Assembly: GCA_021833045.1 (NCBI GenBank)
Contig: JAKBGP010000147.1
Span: 1 to 5,977 of the forward strand
DNA: 5,977 bases
Reading direction: 5' to 3'
DNA from: Thermoplasmata archaeon
GTDB lineage: Archaea; Thermoplasmatota; Thermoplasmata; Thermoplasmatales; Thermoplasmataceae
Positions 1 to 5,478 of the stretch are shown here, piece by piece. The position numbers and the translations under genes are program-made. How positions within the stretch are numbered: the stretch's first letter is position 1; the number at the start of each line of letters is the position of its first letter. The notes under the pieces were generated by a model that was given only the letters and a program-made list of their open reading frames with translations, had not been told where the DNA came from and made no database searches.

Positions 1-1688
1 ATAAATTTCTTAGCATCTTCAGTACACCCGTAATCTGCATATCTAAATATTGGCGCATTAGGATCATTGTTAATTGCAAGAATGTTTTTGGCATATCTTA
101 ATCCTACAATGTGGTAATCCATCCCAGCAACACCAAGTGCAATATAGAGATCAGGGGCAATGGATAATCCTGTAAGACCAATTTGCTGTTGCCTTGGCAT
201 CAATCTCATATCAACCACTGGTCTGGTTCCACCTACTGCAATACCTAGCTTTTCTCCGAGATCAACAACATGATCTATGGTTTGCTTTCCCTTTACGCCT
301 CTACCAATGCCAATAACAATGTTAGAAGATTGCAGCGGAATATATTTTGATTCAATTATCCTGTTCTCAACTATTTCGTATCTTTCCGAGTTCTTCAGAT
401 ATATTTCCCGAACAGTCATTTCTCTATCCGTTACTTTCTCAAGGAATATCCCCGGTCTTACTGTTGCAATTTCGGGTTTTGTCTTTGATGTTATCCTTGC
501 AACAATTCCTCCACCAAAAGCTGGCTTATATTGAATAAGGTTTTCATCCTCGATTTTTAAATCCACACAGTCTGCAGTTAGTCCGAGGGATAGTTCAGCA
601 GATATAATACCAGCTACATCCTTTCCAGCTGAGTTTGAGGGAATAATCACAAATTTTGGTCTTTCCTTTTTGATGTAATTAGCCAGGAAACTAGAAATTG
701 AGTATATATCTTCTGAGTTGAAATGGATATATTCACTTGCACTCATTCCATGGAGCAGGTTTGGATCAACATTTCCTATCATAACTGGTTCCGCATTTAT
801 CTGGAACGAAAGATCATTGAGTTTTGATGCGATCTGCATACCAGAGTCTCTGTCATCAAGTGCAACTCCAAGTATCTTGCCACCTGAAAAATCACTGTTG
901 AGTACAGTTTTTTGAGGTCTCTTTTTGCTGCCTCCTTCTTTCATTTTTCTGGATAACAGTTCAAACACTTCATCAAGTGATATCATTTTAACCGTTCTCT
1001 CATTGTGCAGTGCTTCAGTTCCAGAAACTACTGTCAGGGATGCTTCGTTGCCATTGATATCAAGCTTCATACTCTCGGAGTTTACAATTTGGACCTTATC
1101 CTTCATTGAAGGAGTACCTTCAGGAACTCTCCTTGCCCTGTTAATCTTTTCACTTACTGAAATAAGCACAGGAAGCGAGGTAGTGATCACCCTTGTGCCC
1201 TTTTCATAATCCTGTTCTACAGTAACCTTCTTACTATCTTCCATTATTTCAAGCTTGCTTACTCCAGACACAAAATTCATACCTGCCATGTATGATGTTT
1301 GTGGAGGTACCTGACTGGTCTCTCCATCAAGGGAGTACTTCCCTGCAAGTACAAGATCAGGAGATTTTATTTTTATAAAATGAGATAAAATTCTTGAGGT
1401 TGCCCATGTATCCGCACCTCCGAATTTCCGATCCGTTATTAGGAAAGCTTCATCCGCTCCCACCTGAAGGCATTCATCAAGAATATCAACTGCCTGAGGT
1501 GGTCCCATGGATGCAACCATTACTCTGGCACCGCTCTTCTCCTTAATCCTAATCGCTTCCTCCACTGCCCTTCTATCAAACGAATTGATGCTTAGTGGTA
1601 CTCCTTCCCTAACAATTCTTCCAGTTTCCGGGTTGAAGGTTATCTTGCTTACATCAGGTACCTGTTTTGCCAGAACAAGGATATTCAT
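1..1688 (-). CDS. etfAB: Fused electron transfer flavoprotein, beta then alpha subunit (C-terminus cut by window edge)
   Basis: A single open frame of 562 codons with no internal stop joins both ETF subunits, which are separate genes in most bacteria. ETFs carry electrons from flavin dehydrogenases or ferredoxin/NADH partners to ETF:quinone oxidoreductase or similar acceptors in the cytosol. Residues 1-245 are ETF-beta: KQVPD at 8-12, SMGPPQA at 60-66, GADTWAT at 91-97, and the nucleotide-binding stretch DGETSQVPP at 121-129. A Lys/Gly-rich linker (about 248-260) leads into ETF-alpha. There GKDVAG (355-360), GLTADC (369-374), FGGG (391-394) and TVRPG (409-413) precede the FAD domain from about 455, with GGTRPVVD (486-493), LTG (505-507), PDLYIALG (512-519), His526, INND (539-542) and APIF..ADYG (545-553). 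The ATG overlaps the Rieske stop, so translation is probably coupled. The Ser usual in the alpha GISGAIQH motif is Ala521, and its Gln is Tyr525. The missing end is probably a few tens of residues. The identity is very secure; the redox partner is unknown. Confidence 0.96.
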   Translation of the reverse strand, partial: MNILVLAKQVPDVSKITFNPETGRIVREGVPLSINSFDRRAVEEAIRIKEKSGARVMVASMGPPQAVDILDECLQVGADEAFLITDRKFGGADTWATSRILSHFIKIKSPDLVLAGKYSLDGETSQVPPQTSYMAGMNFVSGVSKLEIMEDSKKVTVEQDYEKGTRVITTSLPVLISVSEKINRARRVPEGTPSMKDKVQIVNSESMKLDINGNEASLTVVSGTEALHNERTVKMISLDEVFELLSRKMKEGGSKKRPQKTVLNSDFSGGKILGVALDDRDSGMQIASKLNDLSFQINAEPVMIGNVDPNLLHGMSASEYIHFNSEDIYSISSFLANYIKKERPKFVIIPSNSAGKDVAGIISAELSLGLTADCVDLKIEDENLIQYKPAFGGGIVARITSKTKPEIATVRPGIFLEKVTDREMTVREIYLKNSERYEIVENRIIESKYIPLQSSNIVIGIGRGVKGKQTIDHVVDLGEKLGIAVGGTRPVVDMRLMPRQQQIGLTGLSIAPDLYIALGVAGMDYHIVGLRYAKNILAINNDPNAPIFRYADYGCTEDAKKF

Positions 1689-2005
1689 TGTAGTTCTACC
1701 ATTATATCCCCATTCTCTACCTTTGTTTTATACGACTTAAGGGGTGAGATACTACCAGAGCCTTCAGGAGGGCTAATAACCTCACCATTCTTAGGATTGA
1801 ATGTTGCAAAATGGTTTGGGCATATCAGTTCATGGTTGTCCATGAAGCCCTCTGAAAGGTCATATTCTTCATGTGTGCAGAGATAAGATGTTGCAAAATA
1901 ATTGTCCCCATCCTTTATTATCAGAACCTCTATGCCGTCAACTTTTACCTTTGCCAGATCTCCATCCTTCATGTTTCCGTCTTTCGCAACTTTATACCAT
2001 GTCAT
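1685..2005 (-). CDS. Soluble Rieske-type [2Fe-2S] ferredoxin
   Basis: This 106-residue protein is a stand-alone Rieske domain, a small electron carrier. The cluster ligands are Cys43-Thr-His45 and Cys62-Pro-Asn-His65, with 16 residues between His45 and Cys62, fitting the family pattern CxH-x(15-17)-CxxH. The later NPKNGE (70-75), SPP (78-80) and a final beta-strand region are typical of the fold. There is no signal peptide, membrane anchor or extra cysteine pair, so it resembles the cytosolic ferredoxins of dioxygenase systems and archaeal Rieske ferredoxins rather than the high-potential cytochrome bc1 subunit. It is first in an operon with the fused ETF and overlaps it by 4 bases (ATGA). 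A TATA-like box about 25 bases before the ATG suggests a leaderless mRNA. No oxygenase is visible nearby, so a role as electron donor or acceptor for the ETF or a linked dehydrogenase is inference from context. It could also be a nitrite-reductase-small-subunit-like Rieske protein. Confidence 0.93.
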   Translation of the reverse strand: MTWYKVAKDGNMKDGDLAKVKVDGIEVLIIKDGDNYFATSYLCTHEEYDLSEGFMDNHELICPNHFATFNPKNGEVISPPEGSGSISPLKSYKTKVENGDIMVELQ

Positions 2006-2025
2006 AAGGTTCTATTGATTTAAAC

Positions 2026-2034
2026 TATAAATTT
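2026..2034 (-). promoter_or_regulatory. TATA-like box for the Rieske-ETF operon
   Basis: On the minus strand this reads AAATTTATA, preceded by A-rich sequence that could serve as a TFB recognition element. Its centre is about 25 bases before the A of the Rieske ATG, so transcription would start at or next to the start codon, giving a leaderless message. The call rests on composition and spacing only. Confidence 0.6.
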
Positions 2035-2054
2035 CTATTGTGTTTTAAATTATA

Positions 2055-2117
2055 GAGTTCAAACCAGCCTTCCAATTTATTCGTAATGTCATGTTACCCC
2101 TGTAAGGTTGTGAACTC
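2055..2117. repeat. Interrupted inverted repeat with long loop in the divergent intergenic region
   Basis: GAGTTCAAACC (2055-2065) is complementary to GGTTGTGAACTC (2106-2117): a 7-bp outer and a 4-bp inner helix separated by one bulged G (2110). The 40-base loop contains a further small hairpin (TTAC/GTAA, 2094-2105). It lies upstream of both mapped promoters. It could be a protein-binding site, or part of a small RNA or long Rieske leader made from a second minus-strand TATA-like box at 2142-2150. The pairing can be seen directly; the function is unknown. Confidence 0.5.
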
Positions 2118-2141
2118 ACATAGTGGGCAATTACGTCTGTT

Positions 2142-2150
2142 CTTAAATAT
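2142..2150 (-). promoter_or_regulatory. Possible distal minus-strand TATA-like box
   Basis: Read on the minus strand this is ATATTTAAG. A start about 25 bases downstream would fall near 2121, just before the inverted repeat at 2055-2117. The ATG there is followed at once by TGA, so such a transcript would be a non-coding RNA or an extended leader of the Rieske gene. AT-rich intergenic DNA yields such boxes by chance, hence low confidence. Confidence 0.25.
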
Positions 2151-2158
2151 CATCGGCG

Positions 2159-2174
2159 TGATCATATATAATCA
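2159..2174. promoter_or_regulatory. 16-bp near-palindrome upstream of the DUF6159 gene, possible operator
   Basis: TGATCATATATAATCA is symmetrical at 14 of 16 positions, with arms TGAT and ATCA around an AT core and one mismatched pair. It ends about 17 bases before the TATA-like box of the membrane-protein gene, a usual position for an archaeal activator or a repressor site. No regulator can be assigned. Confidence 0.35.
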
Positions 2175-2191
2175 TAACCTTAATAACTCAA

Positions 2192-2200
2192 CTTAAAATA
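2192..2200 (+). promoter_or_regulatory. TATA-like box for the DUF6159 gene
   Basis: CTTAAAATA is centred about 25 bases before the ATG at 2221. This spacing supports leaderless initiation at 2221. The alternative in-frame TTG at 2206 would lie upstream of the predicted transcript start. Confidence 0.6.
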
Positions 2201-2220
2201 TCAACTTGGAGTATATTATC

Positions 2221-3105
2221 ATGTTTGAACGAATGAAGGCTGGATGGAGACTTGCGAAAAGCGTGAGAAAATCTGTTTCAGGTCATAAAGGATTGGTTAC
2301 ATATCCACTGCTTTCTGGTATCACAGCTATTATTATTTTCATTGCAACGTTCATGTCACTCTTTTTCACAATTCCATTAGATTCAGGTGCAAATAGTAAT
2401 GTTCTATTAATTTATATTGGAGGTTTTATTCTGGCGTACATACTGATTGGTTTCCTTGCAACTGTTATTCTACTATCAATGATGATAGCCTACAGATCAA
2501 TTCTTAAGGGAGACAATATGGGGATCAGAGAATCACTGAATAAGGGATTCACCTACAAAAAAGAAGCCATTGAATGGGCTATATTCTACACAATTCTAGT
2601 AATGATCATGAGAATGATAGAGTCAAGATTTCGTGGTTTTAGCCAGATAATAATAGGAGCCGTGGGTTCATTTATTATATCAATTGCTACATTCTTTGCT
2701 GTTCCAGCAATTCTCGATTATAAGTGTGGGCCCATAAAGGCGGTGAAGCATAGCGTTGAAACCATAACAAGAAACTTTGGTCAGACCTTTGGCGGAATAG
2801 CGTATATCGATCTGTATACACTGGCAATAGTTCTACTGGGATTTCTAGTCTTTATATTCGGATTGATACTGGGAATATCAACACTGACAGTGGTTGGATT
2901 TGCTGCTATGCTGAGTGCTGGTATTATAATCATGGCTATAGGATTGATACTAAACTTCACATATTCGAACATCTTCAAACTTGTGATCTTTGATTATGCA
3001 AATGGAAAAGGCTTACCACCTGGATTCAACGAGTCTGACATAAAGATAGCAACAAGACAAAAAAAATCAAGATTTGGAGGAATCATGGGAAACAGTAATC
3101 TTTAA
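2221..3105 (+). CDS. Multi-pass membrane protein, DUF6159 family, function unknown
   Basis: This 294-residue integral membrane protein has about six hydrophobic segments, at roughly 28-50, 61-90, 116-133, 142-165, 193-218 and 222-257, with a basic N-terminus and a short polar basic C-tail. The layout matches the DUF6159 family: an N-terminal GWRLAKSV helix, a YPLLSG motif at the first membrane entry (28-33), AVPAILDYKCGPIKAVKHS after the fourth segment (160-178), and a closing FDYANG (257-262). Members occur in archaea and bacteria; I know of no established function. I chose ATG 2221 over the in-frame TTG at 2206, which would add five residues, because the TATA-like box sits 25 bases before 2221 and the family start fits. 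The gene is divergent from the Rieske-ETF operon across 215 bases and is followed 54 bases later by the winged-helix regulator. The family call is from memory of the pattern, so moderate certainty. Confidence 0.85.
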   Translation: MFERMKAGWRLAKSVRKSVSGHKGLVTYPLLSGITAIIIFIATFMSLFFTIPLDSGANSNVLLIYIGGFILAYILIGFLATVILLSMMIAYRSILKGDNMGIRESLNKGFTYKKEAIEWAIFYTILVMIMRMIESRFRGFSQIIIGAVGSFIISIATFFAVPAILDYKCGPIKAVKHSVETITRNFGQTFGGIAYIDLYTLAIVLLGFLVFIFGLILGISTLTVVGFAAMLSAGIIIMAIGLILNFTYSNIFKLVIFDYANGKGLPPGFNESDIKIATRQKKSRFGGIMGNSNL

Positions 3106-3132
3106 AAATAACTGCACAAGTTATGAAAATGA

Positions 3133-3140
3133 TTAATAAA
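3133..3140 (+). promoter_or_regulatory. TATA-like box for the winged-helix regulator gene
   Basis: TTAATAAA is centred about 24 bases before the GTG at 3160. A second AT-rich stretch (3144-3154) is too close to act as the TATA box for that start, but could be a site for autoregulation. Confidence 0.5.
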
Positions 3141-3159
3141 GATAATAAAATATTGAACT

Positions 3160-3795
3160 GTGAGTGTATCAGCAAGGGGAAAACCATCAAGGGTAAGGGT
3201 CCTTGAAACAGTAAAAAAGCTGGATTCTCCAACGCTTTCACAACTAAGTAACGAATTGAAGATGTCAAAAACGGCCATTCTGAAGCAGGTCAGTCTGCTG
3301 GAAAGGGATGGAGTAATTTCAAGAACATATGTTCAGACTGGAAAGGGACGACCGGTATGCAAGGTCAATGTAACAAATAATGCGTATGATCAGCTACAGG
3401 ACATTTACCGTAGTATTGCAGAAGATGCTCTATCATATGTGGAAAAAAAATTTGGCTGTAGCATGATAAAGGAGATAATGGCCTTAAGAAACGAGAAGCT
3501 CATTGAGGAATACAGAATGGAACTCATGGGCATGGACTGGGAATCAATACTTAAAAAGTTCGAGGAAATGAGGAACAGGGAAGGATATCTGGCTGAAGTC
3601 ACAGAAAGACAGGATGGTTCCATAGAGATTTCTGAATTTAACTGCCCCTTAATTAAGATAGCTGAAAAGTACAGGGAAGCCTGCTCCTTTGAGAGGGATT
3701 TTCTCAGTTACATATTTGGAATGGAAATAATACAGATGAGCACTGTACTGGAAAACTCAAGATCCTGTAAATTTATATTAAGAGAAAAGTTATAG
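3160..3795 (+). CDS. Winged-helix transcriptional regulator, DeoR/SufR-like, with cysteine-rich sensor domain
   Basis: This 211-residue predicted DNA-binding regulator has a winged helix-turn-helix at residues 10-70: helices at about 11-21 and 25-34, a recognition helix at 36-50, and a wing containing TGKGRP (60-65). A helical middle follows, and the C-terminal part resembles SufR, the iron-sulfur repressor of suf operons: an FNCP motif with Cys162, then Cys175 (12 residues between) and Cys203 (27 between) close to the end in a CKFIL context. SufR of cyanobacteria has Cx12Cx13Cx14C; here the third cysteine is absent and the last spacing is one residue shorter. It may hold an Fe-S cluster through three cysteines plus another ligand, or sense something else. 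The start is GTG at 3160: an in-frame TGA lies at 3154-3156, and the TATA-like box fits leaderless initiation. No suf gene is in the window, so targets are unknown; it precedes map by 35 bases. Confidence 0.85.
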   Translation: MSVSARGKPSRVRVLETVKKLDSPTLSQLSNELKMSKTAILKQVSLLERDGVISRTYVQTGKGRPVCKVNVTNNAYDQLQDIYRSIAEDALSYVEKKFGCSMIKEIMALRNEKLIEEYRMELMGMDWESILKKFEEMRNREGYLAEVTERQDGSIEISEFNCPLIKIAEKYREACSFERDFLSYIFGMEIIQMSTVLENSRSCKFILREKL

Positions 3796-3802
3796 GCAAT
3801 CC

Positions 3803-3810
3803 TATAAATT
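3803..3810 (+). promoter_or_regulatory. TATA-like box for map
   Basis: TATAAATT lies in the 35-base gap after the regulator gene, centred about 25 bases before the map ATG. It suggests that map has its own leaderless transcript and does not depend only on read-through from the regulator. Confidence 0.6.
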
Positions 3811-3830
3811 CTTTAATAAAATACCAACCC

Positions 3831-4703
3831 ATGGATGCAGAAGAAAAAATAAAGATTCTTGAGGCAGGCAAACTAGGTAGGAAAGCCCTGGAAGTCGCCT
3901 CATCACTTATAGAACCGGGAGCATTATTCCTTGATGTAGCAGAAAAAACTGAGAATTTTATACGTGAGAATGGTGGAAAACCATCCTTTCCTCTTAATCT
4001 ATCAATAAACAACGAGGCAGCTCACTATACTCCAACCCCAAATGACAAGAAGACATTCAAAACGGGTGATCTTGTTAAGGTAGATATAGGCGCTCAGATA
4101 GATGGATACATATCAGATAATGCAATAACAGTTGAAGTCGGAGGAAAGGGAGATTACAGTAACCTCATAGACTGTACAAGGGAAGCACTCAATGCTGCTC
4201 TGAAGGTACTGAGACCAAACATAGAAATATACAAAATAGGGCAGGCTATTGGTGAAAAGATAGAATCATTCGGCTTCAAACCGGTTAAAAATCTTGGTGG
4301 CCACGGAATCAAGAGAAACGATCTTCATTCTACTATATTCATCCCGAACTATGATGACGGCAATGGAAGAAGAATTGAAAACGGACAATTAATTGCAATT
4401 GAACCATTTGCCTCAACAGGCATAGGACTGATACACAATGGAATGGGAGGCAATATATACATATTCAGCGGAACAAAACCTGATCCAAAGGATCCAGTGA
4501 TACAGAACTTCAGTACACTGCCCTTTGCTGAAAGGTGGCTGGCGAAGGTCAAACCAGATTACAAGGATTATCTGAAGAAAAATCTTTTCATGAAACAAAT
4601 AAGCCATTTTGCAGTGCTTAAGGAACATAAGGGAGCAATGATATCACAGGCAGAACATACCATACTTTTTGATGGTGATCAGATCATAGTGACAACACAG
4701 TAA
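3831..4703 (+). CDS. map: Methionine aminopeptidase, type II (archaeal)
   Basis: This enzyme removes the initiator methionine from nascent proteins in the cytosol, using two divalent metal ions. The 290-residue chain has the pita-bread fold without the N-terminal extension of eukaryotic MetAP2, as in archaeal enzymes. All expected active-site residues are visible: His65 (in NEAAHYTP), metal ligands Asp85 (KVDIG), Asp96 (ISDNA), His158 (GGHGI), Glu191 (IEPFA) and Glu275 (AEHTI), plus His166. The roughly 65-residue helical insert (about 210-270, from FSGTKPDP to FAVLKEHKG) that marks type II enzymes is present between Glu191 and Glu275. The ATG lies about 25 bases after a TATA-like box, and no ribosome binding site is needed. 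The gene is convergent with tmk, with 37 bases between the stops. No anomaly was seen; identification is very secure. Confidence 0.97.
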   Translation: MDAEEKIKILEAGKLGRKALEVASSLIEPGALFLDVAEKTENFIRENGGKPSFPLNLSINNEAAHYTPTPNDKKTFKTGDLVKVDIGAQIDGYISDNAITVEVGGKGDYSNLIDCTREALNAALKVLRPNIEIYKIGQAIGEKIESFGFKPVKNLGGHGIKRNDLHSTIFIPNYDDGNGRRIENGQLIAIEPFASTGIGLIHNGMGGNIYIFSGTKPDPKDPVIQNFSTLPFAERWLAKVKPDYKDYLKKNLFMKQISHFAVLKEHKGAMISQAEHTILFDGDQIIVTTQ

Positions 4704-4737
4704 ATTCTTAACGATCCTGACAATCAATAAATTACGA

Positions 4738-4742
4738 TTTTT
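4738..4742 (+). terminator. Possible T-run terminator for map
   Basis: A run of five Ts lies 35 bases after the map stop, at the convergent junction with tmk. Archaeal RNA polymerase can stop at short T-runs without a hairpin, and none is obvious here. This is weak evidence, based on position and composition only. Confidence 0.3.
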
Positions 4743-5364
4743 ACTGAATGTGGAAAATCTGCAGGATTTCCTTTATAGCCTCATTTAGCATTTCTTCCTT
4801 GCTTCCATTTCCACCTATTATCCTTCCCTGATTGAAAAATATCCCTCTTTTTATTGCTTCGGTGTAAATGTTATAAACATTCCTAAGGTACTCGTTCTCC
4901 TCAAATATTTCTAGCTCTCTCTTTTCCCCATTTCCCTGTCTAAACGACTTTCCGTTGAAGTCTATGAATATGGTAAGATCAGGTTCGATGTGACTTATGG
5001 ATAGAACATTTTCAATCCATCTGTAAAATTGGTCCTGATCTTTGAAATGTTCTTTTAAGAAAACTCCCTGATAGGCAAGGGATGAAAGGGAGTATCTGTC
5101 ACATATGACAAAGTCATATTCGGTCATACTTTTTAGAATATACTTGTTATGTTCAATTCTGTCTCTTATAAACATTGCAAGAAGAATCATGTAGTCCTCT
5201 CTTTTCAATTTTGAGAGAATGTCCAGGCCAGAATCAAAGTAGGAAGTTGGTTCATGTGTCAGAAATACGCTTTTTCCCCTGTTCTGAAGATCTATGGCAA
5301 TGTTCCTCGCAAGAGTGCTCTTACCTGATCTGTCTATTCCCTCAATCACAATAAAATTACCCAT
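4741..5364 (-). CDS. tmk: Thymidylate kinase (dTMP kinase)
   Basis: This kinase phosphorylates dTMP to dTDP with ATP, an essential step of dTTP synthesis in the cytosol. The 207-residue length is normal. Residues 9-17 form the P-loop GIDRSGKST. THEPT (36-40) is the family HEP/REP motif near the dTMP site, FIRDRIEH (65-72) contains the conserved DR, and CDRYSLSSLAYQG (88-100) holds the DRY motif that binds dTMP and magnesium. DLTIFID (129-135) leads to the LID region around 138-156. The P-loop carries Arg12 where most bacterial enzymes have Gly, as in eukaryotic type I TMP kinases, while the LID also has Arg142, Lys148 and Arg149. The gene is convergent with map and divergent from the PLP enzyme. 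Its TATA-like box is about 30 bases before the ATG, so the leader is very short or absent. Confidence 0.95.
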   Translation of the reverse strand: MGNFIVIEGIDRSGKSTLARNIAIDLQNRGKSVFLTHEPTSYFDSGLDILSKLKREDYMILLAMFIRDRIEHNKYILKSMTEYDFVICDRYSLSSLAYQGVFLKEHFKDQDQFYRWIENVLSISHIEPDLTIFIDFNGKSFRQGNGEKRELEIFEENEYLRNVYNIYTEAIKRGIFFNQGRIIGGNGSKEEMLNEAIKEILQIFHIQ

Positions 5365-5389
5365 GACTCTATCTTTTCCATTAGGTTTT

Positions 5390-5398
5390 GTTTATACT
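5390..5398 (-). promoter_or_regulatory. TATA-like box for tmk
   Basis: On the minus strand this reads AGTATAAAC, centred about 30 bases before the tmk ATG. The predicted start is about five bases upstream of the codon, giving a near-leaderless mRNA. Confidence 0.5.
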
Positions 5399-5412
5399 TA
5401 TTTGTTCCTATG

Positions 5413-5424
5413 AGAAATATTTCT
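5413..5424. promoter_or_regulatory. 12-bp perfect palindrome between divergent promoters, possible operator
   Basis: AGAAATATTTCT is a perfect inverted repeat without a spacer. It lies about 15 bases upstream of the tmk TATA-like box and about 26 bases upstream of that of the PLP enzyme gene, so one protein bound here could affect both. No regulator can be named, and the AT-rich centre makes chance occurrence possible. Confidence 0.3.
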
Positions 5425-5449
5425 GATCGTTTATTAAGTTCAGGAAAGG

Positions 5450-5459
5450 TTATCTATAT
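5450..5459 (+). promoter_or_regulatory. TATA-like box for the PLP enzyme gene
   Basis: The AT-rich stretch TTATCTATAT is centred about 24 bases before the ATG at 5479, matching the leaderless spacing of the other plus-strand genes here. It helps reject the in-frame ATG at 5410, which lies upstream of the box. The match to a TATA consensus is imperfect. Confidence 0.45.
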
Positions 5460-5478
5460 TTCTTTTCATGTCAGAATT

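Noticed and set aside
277..1740. Several plus-strand open frames of 63 to 94 codons (277-534, 347-538, 718-915, 925-1209, 1507-1740)
   Set aside because: All lie antisense to the fused ETF gene (the last also overlaps the Rieske gene), whose minus-strand frame matches known proteins along its whole length. Their translations show no recognisable family.
2060..2120. Minus-strand sequence GGTTTGAACTC resembling a tRNA T-arm
   Set aside because: The flanking bases do not form a T stem, and no acceptor, D or anticodon arms fit at the required distances.
2140..2160. Minus-strand CGATGATA resembling box C of a C/D-box guide RNA
   Set aside because: It does not match RUGAUGA, and no box D (CUGA) or C'/D' pair occurs at a suitable distance.
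2206..2220. TTG start five codons upstream of the DUF6159 ATG
   Set aside because: It lies between the TATA-like box and the predicted transcription start at 2221, so a leaderless message would not contain it.
3405..3623. Minus-strand open frame of 72 codons inside the regulator gene
   Set aside because: Shadow of the regulator, with no family-like sequence. The same applies to the minus-strand frames at 2781-2978, 3083-3268, 3773-4012, 4349-4552 and 4413-4628.
5410..5478. In-frame ATG adding 23 residues to the PLP enzyme
   Set aside because: The extension does not look like the family N-terminus, overlaps the palindrome and the TATA-like box, and family members usually begin near the residues encoded at 5479.
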